Origin: JAVBKV01 sp031553885
GTDB taxonomy: Bacteria > Bacteroidota > Bacteroidia > Bacteroidales > Azobacteroidaceae
Length of the DNA stretch: 64,000 nucleotides
Assembly (NCBI GenBank): GCA_031553885.1
Contig: JAVBKV010000001.1
Span: 60,734-124,733, forward strand
Reading direction: 5' to 3'
Part shown: piece by piece, positions 60,681-64,000 of the stretch
Layout of the letters: each line of letters opens with the position of its first letter
How positions within the stretch are numbered: the stretch's first letter is position 1
Notes under the pieces: model-generated
The model's input: only the letters and a program-made list of their open reading frames with translations
The model's database searches: none
What the model was told of the DNA's origin: nothing
Made by a program: the position numbers and the translations under genes

Positions 60681-61430
60681 ATGAAAAAAATTGCTATTGG
60701 TGTTATCATTATCCTTGCAGGAATATTCATGTTTACTTTCAACATCGGACTTTTGCCCTACATGTTTAAACCGATTATCTTTTCCTGGCAGATGCTGTTG
60801 ATCGTTATTGGTTTCTGTATGCTGTTTGATAAAAAACAAAACAATATAGTTGCCGGAGTTTTACTTATGGCAGTTGGAGGAGCTTTCCTTTGTTCTAAAC
60901 TTTTTTATCCGTTTTTTAGTCCGGATGTATTCTGGCCTTTAATGCTGATTGCCGGAGGAATCCTGTTTGTTATCCTTTCTATGCGGAAAGGTAAGAGGAC
61001 GATATATTCACATTCGTACGAAAGGAATGAAAAAACAGATTTTAATTCAGCTCCTTTTACAGGTACACACACCGATGATCGGGACCTGATTATGCAACGT
61101 TTTGTTTTCTCCGGTTCCAAGGAGATTTTTTCAAGCAATGATTTCAAAGGAGCAGAGGTCGATGCTGTTTTCAGTGGAATTGAGCTTGATTTCACGCAGT
61201 GTCGTTTAGCTCCGGATTCCGGATATATTCCTATTAAAATTACGTCAATATTCAGCGGAGTTATTCTTTATCTTCCGTTGGATTGGGATATTCAGGTTCA
61301 TAAGACCGGCGTTATGGGTGATTTTGTAGACAAGCGTCCTAAAAGATTCATCGAACCGGACGAAAAGAAAAAGGTAGTTCTGGAACTCAACGGCATATTA
61401 GGAGGAGGAGAAATCCGGTATTATGAATAA
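60681..61430 (+). CDS. LiaF-like membrane protein with cell-wall-response domain
   Basis: A 249-residue protein with about four N-terminal membrane helices (residues 4-100) and a C-terminal beta-rich LiaF/DUF2154-like domain: FSGSKEIFSSNDFKGAEVDAVFSGIELDFTQCRLAPD, VILYLPLDWDIQVHKTGVMG and GGGEIRYYE. In Firmicutes, LiaF inhibits the LiaRS response; here there is no LiaS kinase, but a LytTR regulator overlaps the end by 8 bases, so it probably controls that regulator's activity. Inference from pairing. Confidence 0.8.
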   Translation: MKKIAIGVIIILAGIFMFTFNIGLLPYMFKPIIFSWQMLLIVIGFCMLFDKKQNNIVAGVLLMAVGGAFLCSKLFYPFFSPDVFWPLMLIAGGILFVILSMRKGKRTIYSHSYERNEKTDFNSAPFTGTHTDDRDLIMQRFVFSGSKEIFSSNDFKGAEVDAVFSGIELDFTQCRLAPDSGYIPIKITSIFSGVILYLPLDWDIQVHKTGVMGDFVDKRPKRFIEPDEKKKVVLELNGILGGGEIRYYE

Positions 61431-62223
61431 TAATCCTTTATTGCAGAGCTATTTTTCCAGGTTTATTTATACCGGTAGTTGGATTTTACTTACCTGTATG
61501 CAAGCGGTTCTTTTGTATGTCTATACCCGTTGGAGTTGGATGTACATTGCACTGGATTCGGTAGTGTTTAATAGTCTGTATGCTGTTTTTGCAATTGCCT
61601 TATGGTATCCTGTAAGATTTAACCGGACTGCTTTGAACGGTTGGCTTTTCATTGCTTTCCACCTGCTGCTGGCAATTCTATTGCTTGTTTGTTGGCTGGG
61701 TGTCGGTTTTTTACTCATGAATTTATGTACGTTACGGGATCCGGATTATCGGGATTTCTTTTTGCATTCACTTCCTTTCCGGAGCATTACCGGAATGTTG
61801 ATTTATGTTGTTACGGTGTTGGTCTATTACCTGTTGATCTATGTAGAGGAATTGAAAAAGAAAGTAGAAATTGAAACTCCTGAAAATTCACTTGTTTTAT
61901 CCCGGATTGCTGTTAAGCGCAGGCAGGAAATCCGGGTGGTTCCGGTTCACGAAATTACTTACCTGGAGTCCGATGGTGATTATGTTCATTTGCATACTTC
62001 GGATGATCGCTTTTTGAAAGAAAAAACGATGAAGTATTGGGAATCTCATTTACCTGCCAACTTGTTTGTGAGGATTCACCGTTCCTATATTATCAACGTG
62101 GAATACCTGGATAGGATAGAAATTTATGAGAAAGAGAGCTATCGTGTATACCTCAAAAATAATATCTGCCTGAAAGCCAGTAGTACAGGGTATAAGTTAT
62201 TAAAACAAACGGTTCAGCTTTGA
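61423..62223 (+). CDS. Membrane LytTR-family transcription regulator
   Basis: A 266-residue protein with about four membrane helices (residues 10-140) instead of a receiver domain, and a C-terminal LytTR DNA-binding domain (about 160-266): EIRVVPVHEITYLESDGDYVHLHT, FLKEKTMKYWESHLP, FVRIHRSYIINVEYLDRIEIYE. LytTR proteins bind tandem direct repeats upstream of targets. As the domain is membrane-tethered with no kinase partner, it would sense directly or through the LiaF-like partner. Terminator follows. Confidence 0.85.
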   Translation: MNNNPLLQSYFSRFIYTGSWILLTCMQAVLLYVYTRWSWMYIALDSVVFNSLYAVFAIALWYPVRFNRTALNGWLFIAFHLLLAILLLVCWLGVGFLLMNLCTLRDPDYRDFFLHSLPFRSITGMLIYVVTVLVYYLLIYVEELKKKVEIETPENSLVLSRIAVKRRQEIRVVPVHEITYLESDGDYVHLHTSDDRFLKEKTMKYWESHLPANLFVRIHRSYIINVEYLDRIEIYEKESYRVYLKNNICLKASSTGYKLLKQTVQL

Positions 62224-62251
62224 TCAGCTGAATGTGAGAGTTCAATAAATA

Positions 62252-62294
62252 AAAAACTGCCGAAGATGTTTTCTGCCTTCAACAGTTTCTTGTG
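62252..62294 (+). terminator. Imperfect hairpin after LytTR gene
   Basis: AAACTG-CC-GAAG (62254-62265) and CTTC-AA-CAGTTT (62277-62288) form a stem with an internal CC/AA mismatch; T-rich after. Its left arm reads CTGCCGAAGATG, matching inverted the CATCCTTCGGCAG of the hairpin after the IS. Confidence 0.55.
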
Positions 62295-62324
62295 AATTTA
62301 GGGCCATTCATTAAATAAAAAATT

Positions 62325-62362
62325 AATCCCAACCGATTCATTATGAATCAGTTGGGATTTTT
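62325..62362 (+). terminator. Strong hairpin upstream of the transposase promoter
   Basis: 62325-62341 and 62343-62359 are reverse complements with one C-A mismatch (AATCCCAAC-C-GATTCAT), followed by TTTTT. It may end transcription before the IS, either a second terminator of the LytTR gene or a hairpin protecting the IS from readthrough. Confidence 0.7.
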
Positions 62363-62364
62363 CG

Positions 62365-62372
62365 TATCTTTG
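62365..62372 (+). promoter_or_regulatory. -7 box (TATCTTTG) for transposase
   Basis: TATCTTTG lies 60 bases before the transposase ATG at 62432, right at the presumed left end of the IS. Confidence 0.55.
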
Positions 62373-62431
62373 TGTGTCCCCCCGAAAAAAGGATTTCGAG
62401 ACCAAAATCGGGGAAACTTAACCTAAAAGAC

Positions 62432-63793
62432 ATGCGCAAGGTACAAAAAATTTCTGATTTACAACCTACGATTGGTTTCACCGAGTTTGATATTTACCGT
62501 GATTATCGTCAAAGTTTCCTTACCAGTGAACTAGGCCGCCTCTACGATTTATTCCCATTTCTCAGTTTGGCCAGAGAGTTAGGCCTTAGGGAACATCCCC
62601 TGGGTCGGGATTCCTATTTTTCACCGGAAGGTAAAGTAGCGCTGATGGTGTTAAAATCCTATACCGGTCTTTCAGACAAGGACTTGATAGCCCAATTGAA
62701 TGCGAACATCCACTACCAACTGTTTTGTGGTGTGCGAATCAATCCATTGAATCCGCTGACCAACTTTAAGATAGTGAGTGAGTTTCGATGTGAAATAGGC
62801 CGTAAGTTGGATATTGATTCTCTTCAGCAGGTACTTGCCTCCCATTGGAAGCCTTACCTGGAAAACACTTCGGTATTGATGACCGATGCCACTTGCTATG
62901 AAAGCGCTATTCGCTACCCAACTGATGTCAAGATTTTGTGGGAAGGGGTAGATTGGGTTTACCATCAGTTGAAAGTCATCATTAAGTCCCTCAAAAGTAG
63001 GATGCCCCGCAGCAAGTATGACAAACAAAACAGTCGTTACCATACCTATTGCAAGAAACGCAAACGCAGCCTGAGCGAGACCCGGATCTTGAAACGCAGC
63101 CTGATTCATTTATTAGACAAACTTATAGGGGAATTGGAAGAAACTGTTAATGAAAACCGTTCCCGTTTGGAGCTATCCGGCCGTTTTCATAATCGCTTAT
63201 CAATTATCCGTAAAGTCTTACACCAACAAAGAATCCGTTTCCAGGGAGGGGAAGTCAAGGGCTTAATTGTCAGTATTGATAAAAGCTATATCCGTCCTAT
63301 TGTCCGGGGCAAGGAAACCAAGCGGGTGGAGTTCGGGGTTAAGGTCAATACCATCCAGGTAGATGGCATCAATTTCATTGAACACCTGAGTTTTGATGCC
63401 TTCAATGAGGGTATCCGTATTCCTCAATGTATCAACAAACAGCAAACCCTCTTCCGCAAACGGGTTACCCATCTGGCTGCTGATAGGATTTATGCCACTA
63501 ACTATAACCGGAAGTTCTGTTCAAAAAGAGCAATCACCACTTCTTTCATCCGCAAAGGACGTGCTTCAAAGGAAGAAGTTCAGGCACAACAAATGCGGAA
63601 CCTGTTAAACAAAGAACGGTCTACCCGGTTGGAAGGCAGTTTTGGAACAGAAAAACAGCATTACTCCCTGGATAAAGTCAAAGCCCGAACTAAACAGACC
63701 GAAATCCTTTGGATATTCTTCGGAATACATACGGCTAATGCGGTCAGGATGATACCTAAGGTGGAAAGAGCACTGAAAAAACAAATAGCTTAA
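62432..63793 (+). CDS. IS5/IS1182-like DDE transposase
   Basis: About 453 residues. N-terminal helix-rich DNA-binding domain (DUF772-like: LSLARELGL, LGRDSYFSPEGKVALMVLKSY), then a DDE core: SVLMTDATCYESAIRYPTD (first Asp), THLAADRIYATN (second Asp), and RLEGSFGTEKQHYSLDKVKA (Glu). A basic insertion (about 200-260) lies between. ATG 62432 fits the family start; the longer frame to 62372 is in the leader. Intact, so possibly active. Not related to the fossil transposase at 8846-9240. Confidence 0.87.
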   Translation: MRKVQKISDLQPTIGFTEFDIYRDYRQSFLTSELGRLYDLFPFLSLARELGLREHPLGRDSYFSPEGKVALMVLKSYTGLSDKDLIAQLNANIHYQLFCGVRINPLNPLTNFKIVSEFRCEIGRKLDIDSLQQVLASHWKPYLENTSVLMTDATCYESAIRYPTDVKILWEGVDWVYHQLKVIIKSLKSRMPRSKYDKQNSRYHTYCKKRKRSLSETRILKRSLIHLLDKLIGELEETVNENRSRLELSGRFHNRLSIIRKVLHQQRIRFQGGEVKGLIVSIDKSYIRPIVRGKETKRVEFGVKVNTIQVDGINFIEHLSFDAFNEGIRIPQCINKQQTLFRKRVTHLAADRIYATNYNRKFCSKRAITTSFIRKGRASKEEVQAQQMRNLLNKERSTRLEGSFGTEKQHYSLDKVKARTKQTEILWIFFGIHTANAVRMIPKVERALKKQIA

Positions 63794-63937
63794 CACAGGA
63801 AGACTCAAACATCAAATAATCAGCCAATCTATCCGGTTGGAGGAAAAGTTTGTGTCCTAAAATCAACAAAAAAACGAAAGCAGGAGAAGGAATGGATAAA
63901 AATCAATCAGAAATGGAAAACAGGACGCTGTAAAACA
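63794..63937. other. 3' end of IS and unexplained AT-rich sequence
   Basis: No ORF of note here. It may be part of the IS 3' non-coding end. Confidence 0.4.
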
Positions 63938-63978
63938 AAAAACTACCGAAAAGGGGGGCATCCTTCGGCAGTTTTTGT
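63938..63978 (+). terminator. Hairpin with T-tract at right end of IS
   Basis: AAAACTACCGAA pairs with TTCGGCAGTTTT (one A-C mismatch), loop AAGGGGGGCATCC, then TTTTTG. It is a typical bidirectional terminator and includes the probable IS right end. Confidence 0.7.
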
Positions 63979-64000
63979 GTTATTTACTGAATCTCCCGAA

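Larger units (their letters stand above)
62373..63960 (+). mobile_element. Insertion sequence, about 1.6 kb (ends uncertain)
   Basis: One transposase gene flanked by sequences that share TG(T)CCCCCC in inverted orientation (62378-62383 and 63953-63958 as GGGGGG). These short ends are weak, and I see no target-site duplication, so the ends are provisional. The IS lies after the terminators of the LytTR operon, so it has not disrupted a gene here. Confidence 0.6.

Overview
The window looks like chromosomal DNA of an anaerobic Bacteroidales bacterium. Promoters match the Bacteroidetes -7 consensus (TAnnTTTG) and there are few Shine-Dalgarno sites. Diagnostic genes include a DUF4290 protein, a Porin_10 porin, DUF3857 proteins, a GH140 glycosidase, a pyrophosphate-dependent phosphofructokinase, a four-subunit 2-oxoacid:ferredoxin oxidoreductase and a CotH protein with a type IX secretion-like C-terminus. 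Genus cannot be fixed from the sequence; an Odoribacter/Butyricimonas-like relative is plausible.

Region 1 (1-18433, + strand) is a surface polysaccharide locus. It runs from a flippase cut by the window edge through glycosyltransferases, two hexapeptide acyltransferases, a Wzy-like polymerase and an ATP-grasp ligase in a visibly AT-rich, overlapping operon (1-8769). A dead transposase (8846-9240) separates this from a second half with a 4-reductase/epimerase-like SDR, a WbuC-type cupin, a WecA/WbpL-like initiating transferase, an unrelated AAA ATPase, a DegT aminotransferase, a lipoprotein, a Wzi-like outer membrane protein and a WbpM-like 4,6-dehydratase. Together these would make a 4-keto-6-deoxy-HexNAc-derived sugar, load it on undecaprenyl phosphate, extend, flip and polymerise the repeat, and attach it at the surface.

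Region 2 (18.6-33.5 kb) has a B12-dependent ribonucleotide reductase overlapping a phosphoethanolamine-transferase-like gene (+). On the - strand follow a CotH protein, an uncharacterised ATP-grasp-like protein, a GNAT, a solute-binding protein, a porin, the ferredoxin oxidoreductase operon and a TPR protein. Region 3 (33.5-48.2 kb, - strand) is housekeeping: glnS, a HAD phosphatase, pgi, three DUF3857/transglutaminase paralogues, gpsA, lysS, a tRNA-Val on the other strand, nadD, gmk and yicC. Region 4 (48.2-62.2 kb, + strand) has tsaB, DUF4290, murA, rimM, a YdcF protein, GH140, a transsulfuration-type enzyme, pfp, a PurF-like protein, pepT, gcvT and a LiaF-like/LytTR pair. An intact IS closes the window.

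The observations I rate highest are: (i) a dispersed family of 7-bp-period repeats, mostly in perfect or near-perfect inverted pairs with 13-14 nt loops between genes, once inside a coding region and once forming a protein C-terminus; (ii) a three-gene DUF3857 cluster in which one member keeps a Cys-His-Asp triad and two carry the same Ser-Tyr-Asp replacement, the catalytic one apparently starting at a non-canonical ATT; (iii) a PurF-like protein without the N-terminal catalytic cysteine; (iv) MurA with Asp in place of the fosfomycin-target Cys; (v) two uncharacterised ATP-grasp proteins.
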